A stretch of 64,000 nt of DNA from Mycobacterium senriense. Lineage in GTDB: Bacteria > Actinomycetota > Actinomycetes > Mycobacteriales > Mycobacteriaceae. Of the stretch, positions 1-8,901 are shown piece after piece; the first letter of the stretch is position 1; the number at the start of each line of letters is the position of its first letter. The notes beneath the pieces are model-generated. The model did not search any database. It saw only the letters and a list, made by a program, of their open reading frames with translations, and had not been told where the DNA came from. A program made the position numbers and the translations under genes. The stretch covers positions 2,666,001 to 2,730,000 of the forward strand of contig NZ_AP024828.1 of NCBI RefSeq assembly GCF_019668465.1, written 5' to 3'.

Positions 1-1145
1 ACCGCGACGTTCATCAGCTTGTTCGGCGCGTCGCGCAGGCCCAGCCACCGAAATGCGGCGGGCGCGAAGGCGGCCGGAAGGTAGGCCATCATTTTCCCGT
101 AGAGCTCCGGGCCGAGGACCTCGTGGTCTTCCTTGGCGATCTTGGTGGCCAGGGCGACCAGCCGGGCCCGCTCCTTGGGGTCGGCGACATGGACCGGCAG
201 CGAGATCATCAGCCCGCTGATCTCATTGCCGGTGATCCGGTCCGATTTGTCGGTGGCCGTCGGCACCGAGGCGATGATCGGGCGCTCGGACGCGCCGTCA
301 TAAGCCAGCAACAATGTCCGCAGCCCGCCGGTCGCCATGGCCAGCACCACATCGTTCACCGTGATGCCCAACGCCTTTGCGGTCGCTTTGACCTCCGGCA
401 GTGACAACGAGGTGCTGGCGAACCGGCGCCGCGGCGAGACGAGATGGTTGAGGAACGTCGGCGGCGCGTCGAACGCGTCGGCCAGGTCGGGGTGGGACCC
501 GCGCTCTCTGGAGCGGCGGCGCACCCGCGCCATGCCGACGGCCGCATCCTTGAGCAGCCTGGGCAGTTCCTCGATCTGCCGGACGTGGTCGCGCGCCGCC
601 GCGCGCAACAGGTCGGCATTGGACGCGGTGACGCCGGCCCCGTCGTTGTCGCGCTCGTCGGCGTGCCCGTCGCGCAGATCCATCGCTCGGGCCAGCAGGT
701 TGACCGATGCGACACCGTCGGCCAGCGCATGGTGAACCTTGCCGATCAAGGCGAATCGGCCACCGGCCAGCCCCTCGGCGAAATGGAACTCCCACAGCGG
801 GCGACTGCGGTCCAGCGGAGTGGACGCCACTTCGCCGATCACCTGATCGAGCTCGCGCCGGCCACCCGGCGCGGGCACCTGCACCCGCCGCAAGTGATAG
901 TCCAGGTCGACGTCGCAGTTCTCCTGCCACATGGGGTGATGCAATCGCCAGGGAATGTCAACGAGCTTGTAGCGCAACGGTTCTAGTAGGTGGAGCCGGC
1001 GACGCACGTGGCGACAGAACACCTCGAAACCGAATTCCCCGTCGAAGTCGGCGGGGTCGATGATGGCCACCTTCAGCGTGTGCGTGTGCAGGTTGGGCGT
1101 CTCGCTGTAGAGCAGCATCGCGTCCATGCCGTTGAGTCTTTTCAC
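1..1145 (-). CDS. WS/DGAT-family acyltransferase (wax ester synthase / diacylglycerol acyltransferase), C-terminus outside window
   Basis: Makes triacylglycerol or wax esters from acyl-CoA and diacylglycerol or alcohol; mycobacteria carry many paralogues. The frame opens at GTG 1145 with VKRLNGMDAMLLYSETPN, the typical family N-terminus. The catalytic HHxxxDG motif is HHALADG at residues 138-144. The frame is open to base 1 (about 381 residues), so roughly the last 80 residues lie outside. It starts 28 bp after the PlsC-like gene and probably shares its operon. Substrate cannot be inferred. Confidence 0.9.
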   Translation of the reverse strand, partial: MKRLNGMDAMLLYSETPNLHTHTLKVAIIDPADFDGEFGFEVFCRHVRRRLHLLEPLRYKLVDIPWRLHHPMWQENCDVDLDYHLRRVQVPAPGGRRELDQVIGEVASTPLDRSRPLWEFHFAEGLAGGRFALIGKVHHALADGVASVNLLARAMDLRDGHADERDNDGAGVTASNADLLRAAARDHVRQIEELPRLLKDAAVGMARVRRRSRERGSHPDLADAFDAPPTFLNHLVSPRRRFASTSLSLPEVKATAKALGITVNDVVLAMATGGLRTLLLAYDGASERPIIASVPTATDKSDRITGNEISGLMISLPVHVADPKERARLVALATKIAKEDHEVLGPELYGKMMAYLPAAFAPAAFRWLGLRDAPNKLMNVA

Positions 1146-1173
1146 ACGCCACCTCCACCGGCCCCGGGCGTCG

Positions 1174-1989
1174 TCAGCCCAGGATCGGGAACCGGCGCTG
1201 GCCGGCGAGCCGCTGCAGCGCGGCTTCCATGACGGCGCGGACGTGGGCGTCGACCTCGTCGACGTCGGGGTCGGCACCGAACTGAGCGGTGATGTCGATC
1301 GGCTCGAGAACCTCGGTGACGACCTTTGCCGGCAGGGGCACGTTGGGCGGGAAGATGACGCTCAGCCCGAAGGGGAATCCGATGCTGATCGGCAGGATGT
1401 CCATCCGTGCCTTGGTTAGCCCGAGCTTGCGGGCCAGCCAGTTGCCCCGGGTCAGGAACAACTGTGTCTCCTGGGCGCCGATGGACACGGTCGGGACGAT
1501 GGGCACCCCGGCTTCGATGGCGGTTCGCACGTAGCCCGTGCGGCCGTTGAAGTCGATGGTGTTTGCGCTGAAGGTGGGCCGGTAGGAGTCGTAGTCGCCG
1601 CCCGGGAACACCAGCACCACCGCGCCGGAATGCAGGGCGGTGGCGGCGTTTTCACGGCTGGCCTCGATGACCCCGAGGCGGCGCAGCCAGCCGTCCAACG
1701 GCCCGATGAACAGCCCGTAGTGGGCCAGCGTGTAGACCGGGCGGTCGTAGCCGAACCTGTTGTAGAAGGCGGGGGAGAAGATCAGCACGTCCGGGGTCAG
1801 CATGCCGCCCGAGTGGTTGGAGACCACCAGGGCTCCGCCCGACGACGGGACGTTGTCGATGTTTCGCACCTCGGCCCGGTAGTACCGCTTGATGGCCGGT
1901 CCGAGCACCTTCGTCACCTGTTCGGTGAAAGCCGGATCCCATTTCGCGGTTTCGTGGTTCTGTGCCGCGTCCACACCGTTGCCCTTCAT
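1174..1989 (-). CDS. PlsC-like lysophospholipid acyltransferase
   Basis: 271 aa, glycerophospholipid-type acyltransferase fold. The acceptor motif region reads SNHSGGMLTPD at residues 57-67; His59 to Asp67 are seven residues apart rather than the usual four, as in divergent DGAT-like PlsC members. A second block FPGGDYDSYRP near residue 130 corresponds to the FPEG motif. It lies directly upstream of a WS/DGAT gene, which suggests a lipid-acylation role. The exact acceptor lipid is unknown. Confidence 0.82.
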   Translation of the reverse strand: MKGNGVDAAQNHETAKWDPAFTEQVTKVLGPAIKRYYRAEVRNIDNVPSSGGALVVSNHSGGMLTPDVLIFSPAFYNRFGYDRPVYTLAHYGLFIGPLDGWLRRLGVIEASRENAATALHSGAVVLVFPGGDYDSYRPTFSANTIDFNGRTGYVRTAIEAGVPIVPTVSIGAQETQLFLTRGNWLARKLGLTKARMDILPISIGFPFGLSVIFPPNVPLPAKVVTEVLEPIDITAQFGADPDVDEVDAHVRAVMEAALQRLAGQRRFPILG

Positions 1990-2067
1990 GGCTCCCCGCC
2001 GTCCGTTCTGCTCTTTGCTATTTGTTGCCGGTGTGACGCCGGTCTCAAACCTGAGCTCCCGGTCAGA

Positions 2068-2100
2068 ATATGCTACTCTCCATTTAAGAGAATGTCATAT
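2068..2100. promoter_or_regulatory. Nested inverted repeat between divergent acyltransferase and epimerase genes
   Basis: ATATG-N4-TCTC-N7-GAGA-N4-CATAT is perfectly symmetric in spacing. It sits in the 145-bp gap between the divergent starts at 1989 and 2135. It is probably an operator for a dimeric regulator. The regulator is not identified. Confidence 0.5.
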
Positions 2101-2134
2101 CCGTTTGCTGGGGGCGAGCGCACGGTGGGGGTGT

Positions 2135-3205
2135 ATGTCCGAAAAGGTTCTGGTCACTGGGGGTTTCGGTCTCGTCGGCTCGCAAACGGTGCGCCGGCTG
2201 GTTGCCGACGGCCACCGCGTCGTCGCGACCGACCTGGGCACCGCCGCCCAGCGCAAAGCCGCGGCGGCGCTGCCGGCCGGGGCCGAGGCGCACTGGGCGG
2301 ATCTGACCGACCCCGGTCAGGTTGATCGGCTGCTCGCCGAGACGTCGCCGGCCGCCATCGTCCACCTGGCCGCGGTGATCCCGCCGCTGATCTATCGCCA
2401 GCCCACGCTGGGGCGCCGCGTCAACGTCGACGCGACCGTCACGCTGCTGCGCGCGGCCCAGTCGAGCCCGCACCCGGTGCGGTTCATCCAGGCGTCGAGC
2501 AACGCCGTGTACGGCGCGCGCAACCCGCACCGGCACCACGAGCTGTTGCGCCCGGACAGCCCGATGAACCCGGCCGACCTCTACGGCTCGCACAAGGCCG
2601 AAGCGGAACAGCAGCTGCGGGCGTCGGATCTCGAGTGGGTCATCCTGCGCCTGGCCGGGGTGATCAGCGTCGAACCGGACGCCATGCCGTTCAGCCTCGA
2701 CGCGTTGTTCTTCGAGAGCGCTCTGCCGGCCGATGGCCGCATTCACACCGTCGACGTCCGCGATGTCGCGCGCGCGTTCGCCGCCGCGGTCACCGCCGAT
2801 GTCGCCGGTGAGACGCTGCTGATCGCCGGCGACCAGTCGCACCTGCTTCGGCAGGGGGAGGTCGGCAAGGCGCTGGCCGCCGCGCGCGGTCTGGTCGACG
2901 TCCTGCCCGGTGGCCGGCCGGGCGATCCGGACAGCGACGACGACTGGTTCGTCACAGACTGGATGGATACGGCTCGGTCCCAGCAGGTCCTGCAATTCCA
3001 GCGCCACTCGTGGCCGGACATGCTCACCGAGATGCGGGCGGCCGCCGGGTGGCGGCGCTACCCGATGCGGTTGATCTCGCCGCTGGCCCGACGGTTCCTC
3101 AAAAGCCGTGCGGCCTACCGAAATACGCCCGGACGCTACGCCGATCCGTGGGGCGCGATCCGGGCCGGGCTGGGCGAACCGCGCCCGGATGCTCCGTCCA
3201 ACTAG
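2135..3205 (+). CDS. NAD(P)-dependent epimerase/dehydratase (extended SDR)
   Basis: 356 aa. Rossmann signature TGGFGLVG at residues 8-15 and active-site Tyr150-x3-Lys154 (YGSHK) identify an extended SDR acting on a nucleotide sugar or similar keto/hydroxy substrate. The start at ATG 2135 is chosen because the protein then begins immediately before the Rossmann strand (MSEKVLVTGG). A longer open frame upstream would read through the promoter region. It is divergent from the acyltransferase pair. The substrate is not predictable. Confidence 0.85.
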   Translation: MSEKVLVTGGFGLVGSQTVRRLVADGHRVVATDLGTAAQRKAAAALPAGAEAHWADLTDPGQVDRLLAETSPAAIVHLAAVIPPLIYRQPTLGRRVNVDATVTLLRAAQSSPHPVRFIQASSNAVYGARNPHRHHELLRPDSPMNPADLYGSHKAEAEQQLRASDLEWVILRLAGVISVEPDAMPFSLDALFFESALPADGRIHTVDVRDVARAFAAAVTADVAGETLLIAGDQSHLLRQGEVGKALAAARGLVDVLPGGRPGDPDSDDDWFVTDWMDTARSQQVLQFQRHSWPDMLTEMRAAAGWRRYPMRLISPLARRFLKSRAAYRNTPGRYADPWGAIRAGLGEPRPDAPSN

Positions 3206-3221
3206 GGAGGCGGTCCAGACG

Positions 3222-3746
3222 TCAGCCGGCGTCGCGCAGCTGCGGGCGTTCCGTGGACGGCAATTCGACGGTGGGGCTCAGCTCATCGAAGAGCTCGGTG
3301 GCGTCCGCGACGGTCCGGTCGACGAACGACGCGAAATCGTTGAAGGAGACGTCGTTTCGGATCCACTGCGACTTGCGGGCGGTCACGCCGATGCGCTGCG
3401 GGTCCGACGAGCCGTGCACGATCGCGGTGGCCTCGCGGTCGAGGCGGTTCCACCGGTCGCAGAAGTACGTCAGCCACGGGCGGTCGGCCGCCGGGAAATA
3501 GCATCCTGGAGTGACGCGGATGATCAACACGTCGTCGTGCGCGGGAGAGATCTCGAAGTGAACGTGCAGGCGCCGCGGCGCGTTGGTGACGAAGAAGTAT
3601 TCGCCGTCGTGGTGGCCGCGAAAATATCGCCGCCCGCGGGTGCGCAGGTAACGTTCGACCAGGCCCGCGCACAGCTGCTCATTCATCATGAGTTCGATGG
3701 TGCGGCCCGCGGCTTTGGGAATGCTTGGAGCCGAGCGAAGCGGCAC
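3222..3746 (-). CDS. YbjN-like domain protein, function unknown
   Basis: Up to 174 aa with alpha-beta content typical of YbjN-type sensory/chaperone-like domains (RYFRGHHDGEYFFVTN, then an FEISPAHDDVLIIRV strand pair). No catalytic motif is seen. Internal Met-Met at 3689 (MMNEQLCAGLVERYL) is a plausible alternative start because the first 19 residues look non-conserved. It converges with the epimerase gene, 16 bp apart. Confidence 0.65.
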   Translation of the reverse strand: MPLRSAPSIPKAAGRTIELMMNEQLCAGLVERYLRTRGRRYFRGHHDGEYFFVTNAPRRLHVHFEISPAHDDVLIIRVTPGCYFPAADRPWLTYFCDRWNRLDREATAIVHGSSDPQRIGVTARKSQWIRNDVSFNDFASFVDRTVADATELFDELSPTVELPSTERPQLRDAG

Positions 3747-3806
3747 CGAAGAATCTGTTGAGAATTGGCTGAGTGGGCGCCGGCTCGCAGGAGTTTTAGC
3801 CCGCGC

Positions 3807-4634
3807 TCAGCTGCGCTCGCGCCGCTCCACGATGCCGGCGCCCGGGCTGGGCACGGTGCGCGGCAGCGTGACCGAAAACCTATACCTCTCGGGGCGGTAG
3901 TGGAATTCCACGACCTCGAGGGGCTTGTCGCCATGGCTGTAGCTGGTGCGTTCGAGCACCAGCACGGGAGACCCCAGCGGCAGGTTCAGAGCGCCCGCGA
4001 CTTCCAGCGATGCCCCGGCCGCATGAATCTCATAGGAGGCTCGGGAGATCGGGACTTCCAGCCGACGCTCCCACATCGTGTAGGTGCTTTCCATCGCCTG
4101 CGCGGTCTGCTCGTCGGTCGCGCTCTTCAGCAGTGGTTCCACGGCCGTGCCCAATCCCGGTGGCAGGTAGGCGATCATCAGGGCGAGCGGCTGGTCGCCA
4201 TCGCGAAAACGCCGGTGCACACACAGGACTTTGGGCAGTCCCAGTATTTCGGCAACCCGTTGCGGAGCGTCTTCAACGCGATGCGACAGGACGTCGACGT
4301 TGGGTGTGATCCCGGAGCCGGCCAGTACCTCGGTGATGGTGCGCACGCCGGGCCCGAGTTCTTGTTTGACCGGGTTGGCCACGAACGTGCCCAGGCCCTG
4401 CTTTCGGACCAGCCACCCCTGACGCTCGAGAAGCCCGACCGCCGCGCGCACGGTCACCCGGCTCACGCGGGTGCGATCGATGAGCTCTCGCTCGGTCGGA
4501 AGTCGCGCGCCACGGGGCAGACGCTGCTTGACGATGGCCGCCTTGAGGGCTTCGGCGAGCTGGGTGCTGGCCGGCACGCTGCCACGAGATATCCGGAGGT
4601 CGGCAACGTCGAGGTCCAGCTGATCGGAAGCCAC
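3807..4634 (-). CDS. GntR-family transcriptional regulator (HutC/UTRA subfamily)
   Basis: 275 aa. N-terminal winged HTH (about residues 20-85; ARLPTERELIDRTRVSRVTV is the GntR signature) followed by a UTRA effector domain. Position and sequence match my recollection of Rv0792c. It is divergent from the VOC gene at 4792, with an inverted repeat between, so it probably represses that promoter and its own. The ligand is unknown. Confidence 0.88.
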   Translation of the reverse strand: MASDQLDLDVADLRISRGSVPASTQLAEALKAAIVKQRLPRGARLPTERELIDRTRVSRVTVRAAVGLLERQGWLVRKQGLGTFVANPVKQELGPGVRTITEVLAGSGITPNVDVLSHRVEDAPQRVAEILGLPKVLCVHRRFRDGDQPLALMIAYLPPGLGTAVEPLLKSATDEQTAQAMESTYTMWERRLEVPISRASYEIHAAGASLEVAGALNLPLGSPVLVLERTSYSHGDKPLEVVEFHYRPERYRFSVTLPRTVPSPGAGIVERRERS

Positions 4635-4660
4635 GAGATGTATTAAAACGTTCTATGCGC

Positions 4661-4682
4661 GGGACGTAAAGCAATGCGTCCC
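4661..4682. promoter_or_regulatory. Candidate GntR operator
   Basis: Perfect inverted repeat GGGACG-N10-CGTCCC, 27 bp upstream of the GntR start and between divergent genes. AT-rich DNA with AACGTT lies just beside it at 4646-4653. Operator role is inferred from position only. Confidence 0.45.
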
Positions 4683-4791
4683 GGTGCCGGCGGCACAGAC
4701 GACCGGATTACTCTGGCAACGAATGCTTTTCGCGCGTTGGCAGCCCGGCGAACAGTCGGGTGAAGCTTTGCGCGGGTCAGGAGGACCGAAG

Positions 4792-5190
4792 GTGGCGCTC
4801 ACCGTGGAACGGTTCGACCACATTGTCCTGAATTGCCGCGACGTCGAGGCCACCGCCGCGTGGTATGAGCGGGTGCTGGGCATGCGGCGCGAGACGTTCG
4901 GGCCGTCGCGGCGAACGGCGCTGTGCTTCGGGGATCAGAAGATCAACCTGCGACCGGTCGGCGCCTTATCCGACGATGCCGACTGGTTCACCGGGGCGGT
5001 CGAGGCCGCCGGTTCCGAAGACCTGTGCTTCATCACCCACACCAGCCCGGATGACGTTCGCGCCCACCTCGCCGCATGTGGCGTGGACGTGATCTCCGGC
5101 CCGGTCACCAAGACAGGGGCGCTGGGCGAGATGACCTCGCACTACTGCCGTGACATCGACGGCAACCTGATCGAGATCGCCGTCTACTGA
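4792..5190 (+). CDS. VOC superfamily protein (glyoxalase-like)
   Basis: 132 aa, two beta-alpha-beta-beta-beta modules. The first metal ligand is His in FDHIVLNC and the last Glu in NLIEIAVY. GTG 4792 is chosen over upstream starts because it follows a strong AGGAGG ribosome site (4779-4784) and begins right at the VOC fold. Likely a metal-dependent lyase, isomerase or dioxygenase. The last 7 bp overlap the convergent cupin gene. Confidence 0.8.
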   Translation: MALTVERFDHIVLNCRDVEATAAWYERVLGMRRETFGPSRRTALCFGDQKINLRPVGALSDDADWFTGAVEAAGSEDLCFITHTSPDDVRAHLAACGVDVISGPVTKTGALGEMTSHYCRDIDGNLIEIAVY

Positions 5191-5651
5191 GGGTCGGCCA
5201 GCGGATACAGGGCCGGAAGATTGATCACGATGGCCTCCTGGCTGCTGCGCGCGATCACCACCTCGGCGGCGGTGTCGGGGTCGGGGTTCTCCTCACGGTG
5301 CGGCAGGTACGGCGGGATGAAGACGTAATCGCCGGGCGCGGCGGCGATGCGAACCTCTCCGGTGCCGTCATGAAAGACGAATTCCGGGTTCCCGCTTCGT
5401 ACATAGATGGCGGTCTCCGAGTCACCGTGATGGTGGTTGTCCGAAGCCGATTGCGGGGACGCGTGCGTCTCGCCCATCCAGAGCTTCTCCGCGCCGACCG
5501 AGCTGCCGGACAGGGCGGCGAAGCGCCGTAGCCCCTCCGATTGTGCTGTGTCGGAGCTGATTTCCGATGCCTTGATGTGGTGTACCCGGTTGCGCGCGGC
5601 GGGCGCCGCCGTGTCGTCGAAGTCTGGATGGAATCCGTCTGTGGTGGCCAT
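5184..5651 (-). CDS. Cupin-domain protein
   Basis: 155 aa. Cupin motif 1 is seen as NHHHGDSETAIYVRSG (metal-binding His cluster plus Glu) and motif 2 around PGDYVFIPPYLPHREEN. It follows the flavoprotein gene by 3 bp on the same strand, so the two are co-transcribed. Could be a small dioxygenase or isomerase, or a non-catalytic binding protein. Confidence 0.8.
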   Translation of the reverse strand: MATTDGFHPDFDDTAAPAARNRVHHIKASEISSDTAQSEGLRRFAALSGSSVGAEKLWMGETHASPQSASDNHHHGDSETAIYVRSGNPEFVFHDGTGEVRIAAAPGDYVFIPPYLPHREENPDPDTAAEVVIARSSQEAIVINLPALYPLADPQ

Positions 5652-5654
5652 GGG

Positions 5655-7109
5655 TCAATTATCGTCCGACTGATCCCGGTACGCCTCGAGCAGGCGAAGC
5701 CACAGCTCGCTGATGGTCGGGAAGCACGGCACGGCGTGCCACAACCGGTCAATCGGCACCTGGCCGGCGACGGCGATGGTGGCCGAGTGCAGCAGTTCGG
5801 TCACGCCCGGACCGACCATCGTGACGCCGAGCAGGTGGCCGCCGTCCACATCGACCACCATCCGCGCGCGGCCGGTGTAGCCGTCCGCGTACAGCTTGGC
5901 TCCCATCACCACGTCACCGATTTCGATATCGACTGTGCGGAACCGATGTCCGGCGTCCTCGGCTTGTTGAGCCGTCAGGCCGACGGCGGCGGCTTCGGGG
6001 TCGGTGAAGAAGGCTTGCGGCACCGCGTGGTGGTCGGCGGTCGTCGCATGCGCGCCCCACGGTTCGGTATCCAACGGCTTGCCCGCCGCGCGGGCTCCGA
6101 TCGCCGCACCCGCGATGCGGCCCTGATACTTGCCCTGGTGGGTAAGCAGCGCCCGGTGATTGACGTCGCCCGCGGCGTAGAGCCAGCCGTCCTCGACACC
6201 CTGAACACGGCAGGTGTCGTCCACCTCGAGCCAGCTGCCCGGCGTCAATCCGACTGTTTCCAGCCCGATGTCGTCGGTCAGCGGTGCACGGCCGGTGGCG
6301 AAAAGCACTTGGCTGACCGACAACTCGGTGCCGTCGTCCAGGTCCAGGACAACTGTGGAATCGTCCGGGCGGTGCAGCGCGCGAACCGATACCCCGGTCC
6401 GCACGTCGACGCCGGCGGCGATGAGCCCGCGCCTGATCAATTCACCCACAAAGGGCTCCATTCGGGGCAGCAGTCCCGATCCGCGCGCCAGCAGCGTCAC
6501 TTGCGAGCCCAATCCCTGCCAGGCCGTGGCCATTTCGACGCCGACGCCCCCGGCGCCCACGACCGCCAGCCGCTCCGGGACCGCACTGCTATCGGTGGCT
6601 TGCCGATTGGTCCATGGCCTCGCCTCGGCCATGCCGGGCAGCTCGGGTAAGGCTGAGCGGCTTCCGGTGCAGATGACCACGGCGTGCCGCGCGGTCAGCG
6701 TCACCTGTTCGCCGTCGCTGTTGGTGACGATGACTCGGCGCGGACCGTCCAATCGTCCATGCCCGCGGATCAGGGTGGCGCCGATGCCGTCCACCCAGTC
6801 AGCCTGGCCGCTATCGTCCCAGTCGGTGACGTAGCGGTTGCGGCGACCGAAGACACCGTCGGCGTTGATGGAGCCGGTGACGGCCTCCCGCGCGCCGTCG
6901 ACCCGGCGGGCATCGGAAAGCGCAATGACGGGGCGTAGCAATGCTTTACTCGGCACGCACGCCCAGTACGAGCATTCGCCGCCCACGAGTTCGCGCTCGA
7001 CCATAGCGACGCGCAGTCCTGCGGCGCGGGCGCGTTCGGCGGCATTTTGGCCGATCGGCCCGGCGCCGAGCACCACGACATCGGGCTCTCGTTCGCTGGC
7101 TGATGTCAT
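5655..7109 (-). CDS. FAD/NAD(P)-dependent pyridine nucleotide-disulfide oxidoreductase
   Basis: 484 aa, class I family (lipoamide dehydrogenase / mercuric reductase type). FAD motif GAGPIG at residues 15-20, redox-active Cys46 and Cys51 ([12 protein letters not shown]), central NAD(P) motif GAGGVGVE, and C-terminal dimerisation block with [11 protein letters not shown]. The Cys-x4-Cys spacing is canonical but the residues between are unusual. Resembles Rv0794c as I recall it. Substrate unknown; not a true Lpd by context, since no 2-oxoacid dehydrogenase genes are nearby. Confidence 0.88.
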   Translation of the reverse strand: MTSASEREPDVVVLGAGPIGQNAAERARAAGLRVAMVERELVGGECSYWACVPSKALLRPVIALSDARRVDGAREAVTGSINADGVFGRRNRYVTDWDDSGQADWVDGIGATLIRGHGRLDGPRRVIVTNSDGEQVTLTARHAVVICTGSRSALPELPGMAEARPWTNRQATDSSAVPERLAVVGAGGVGVEMATAWQGLGSQVTLLARGSGLLPRMEPFVGELIRRGLIAAGVDVRTGVSVRALHRPDDSTVVLDLDDGTELSVSQVLFATGRAPLTDDIGLETVGLTPGSWLEVDDTCRVQGVEDGWLYAAGDVNHRALLTHQGKYQGRIAGAAIGARAAGKPLDTEPWGAHATTADHHAVPQAFFTDPEAAAVGLTAQQAEDAGHRFRTVDIEIGDVVMGAKLYADGYTGRARMVVDVDGGHLLGVTMVGPGVTELLHSATIAVAGQVPIDRLWHAVPCFPTISELWLRLLEAYRDQSDDN

Positions 7110-7141
7110 GGTCGACGGTCCTTTCGCTTGGTGGCGATGAC

Positions 7142-7834
7142 TCAGTGCTCAGCGGATCCGTTGATGAGTTGCGCGGCGAGCTGGCGGACATCGCTGACGA
7201 CGATGTTCGGCTGCGGCATGCCGTCGACGCGCAGCGGTGCATTGCCGCGCCGGGTGATGAGAGCGCCGCTGAAGCCGACGCGCTGTGCACCGATGGTGTC
7301 CCACACGTGCGCGGCAACCATCATGCAGTCCGCGGGGGCCACCCCGAGCGTTTCGCACGCATACCGATAGACGGTGGGCGACGGCTTGAAGACGCGGCGA
7401 GCGTCGACGCTCAGCTGGTGTTCGAAAAAACCGGCCAGCCCGGAGTTTTGCAGTGCCGTCGGGCCATCCGGGTTGGGCGGGGAGTTGGTCAGGGTAACCA
7501 GCCGAAAACCGTTGTCACGCAGCGCGGCAAGGCCTTCGGCGGCGTCGGGGTGTGCCGGCATGGTGAGCAGCGCGGTCTTCAGGCGGTCCGTATCGCGGTC
7601 GGTGACATCGACCCGGTAGATGTCGCCCAGCATGCGCAGGACCCCCTGGCCGAGCACCGGGAAGGGCACGTAGTTGTCGGCCAGGGTGATGGTCATCGAG
7701 TACATAACCAGTTGAGCGAACCATTCCCGCAGCATTAGTTCGTCACCGAACAGCTCGCCGAAAAGCGGTGCGAGGGACTCGATATCGAGCAACGTTTCGT
7801 TGACGTCGAAAACGAGGACGGACGGTATAGCCAT
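7142..7834 (-). CDS. Haloacid dehalogenase type II (HAD superfamily)
   Basis: 230 aa from ATG 7834. Nucleophile Asp10 in [10 protein letters not shown], motif II Thr/Asn in LVTLTNSP, motif III Lys in [12 protein letters not shown]. The C-terminal [12 protein letters not shown] matches L-2-haloacid dehalogenases, including the HxxD element. It lies 2 bp after the TMEM175-like gene and is probably translationally coupled. It may act on other small phosphorylated or halogenated acids. Confidence 0.85.
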   Translation of the reverse strand: MAIPSVLVFDVNETLLDIESLAPLFGELFGDELMLREWFAQLVMYSMTITLADNYVPFPVLGQGVLRMLGDIYRVDVTDRDTDRLKTALLTMPAHPDAAEGLAALRDNGFRLVTLTNSPPNPDGPTALQNSGLAGFFEHQLSVDARRVFKPSPTVYRYACETLGVAPADCMMVAAHVWDTIGAQRVGFSGALITRRGNAPLRVDGMPQPNIVVSDVRQLAAQLINGSAEH

Positions 7835-7836
7835 GG

Positions 7837-8430
7837 CTAGTGCTCGACCTTCTTCCTTGGAGGTATGTCCGGTCGTAGATACCCCACGAGACACAACACG
7901 ATCAGCACCATCGCCGCCGCGGGCCACCGCAGGGCGACCAGCGCCGCCGTCACGAACACCCCGAGCGTGATGAACGACCTCATCCTCAGCAGCCTGCGCA
8001 TTCGCGTTGAAACATCTTGATGGGTGGGTCGATCCACCGCTTCCCAGCACAGCGCGAGGTAGGTGACGTTGACCAGGACGAAGACCGCGGCGTACAAGGC
8101 AACCGGTGCCGCGGCCAGCCTGCTGTCGGCGATCCACTCGGTGGTGAACGGGATCAGCGACACCGAGAACAGGTGCGCGAAGTTCGACCAGACCAGTCGC
8201 GGCGTGGCGACCTGGGCGTAGTTGAACAAGTGATGATGGTTGACCCAGACGATCGCGATGAACAGGTAGCTGACCACATAGCTCAGTCCGGTGGGCCATA
8301 GCGGGAGCAGGGCCCTGAATCCGTGGTCGCCGGGCGGCCTGAGCTCGAGCACCAGGATGGTGATGAGCACCGCGAAGACGCCGTCGGAGAACCCGCGCAC
8401 CCGCTCGGGCGTGGTGTCTCGTTCCGCCAC
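7837..8430 (-). CDS. DUF1211/TMEM175-family membrane protein (putative K+ channel)
   Basis: 197 aa with about six hydrophobic segments. The diagnostic (R)xxxFSD motif is RVRGFSDG at residues 10-17, and WVNHHHLF is the second family hallmark. Bacterial members form tetrameric potassium-selective channels. Operon with the downstream HAD gene. Confidence 0.85.
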   Translation of the reverse strand: MAERDTTPERVRGFSDGVFAVLITILVLELRPPGDHGFRALLPLWPTGLSYVVSYLFIAIVWVNHHHLFNYAQVATPRLVWSNFAHLFSVSLIPFTTEWIADSRLAAAPVALYAAVFVLVNVTYLALCWEAVDRPTHQDVSTRMRRLLRMRSFITLGVFVTAALVALRWPAAAMVLIVLCLVGYLRPDIPPRKKVEH

Positions 8431-8469
8431 CGCTACCTTCCGATCTTCCGCAATGCGCCTGAGCCGCTT

Positions 8470-8901
8470 TCAGGCAGGCTGATGGTTCCGCTCCTGCACC
8501 ACCCAAGCATTGTCATCGGGATCGCGGAAGTCGGCGAAGCTCGCATAGTCACCGCGATCCGGATCGGTACCCGCGAGGAAGGTGCCGCTCCAGCCGCCAT
8601 CGGTGTCCTTGTGGCGTATTTCGCTGACGCTTACGCCGCGACCGGTCAGTTCGGCGCGGCAGGCCTCGATGTCGGAGACCACAAGATACAAGCCACGCAC
8701 GGAGCCAATCGGTGCATCGGTCAGGCCCACACCGAATTGTATTGAGGTTCCTGATCCCTCGGGCGTCAATTGGATGACCCGGAACCCGGGTGTGGGCGCG
8801 TAATCGACTTCGAGGTTGAAGCCAACCTGGTCACGATAGAACCGCAACGACCGATCGGGATCCGCGACGGGCAGGATCACGACTTCCAAGGACATCCTCA
8901 T
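8470..8901 (-). CDS. VOC / glyoxalase-bleomycin resistance-like protein
   Basis: 143 aa. Starts MRMSLEVVILPVADPDRSLR (strand plus conserved helix) and ends with DPDDNAWVVQE, a typical VOC C-terminus. Its 5' 71 bp overlap the 3' end of the DUF427 gene in another frame. ATG 8895 (MSLEVV) is an alternative start. Substrate unknown. Confidence 0.8.
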   Translation of the reverse strand: MRMSLEVVILPVADPDRSLRFYRDQVGFNLEVDYAPTPGFRVIQLTPEGSGTSIQFGVGLTDAPIGSVRGLYLVVSDIEACRAELTGRGVSVSEIRHKDTDGGWSGTFLAGTDPDRGDYASFADFRDPDDNAWVVQERNHQPA

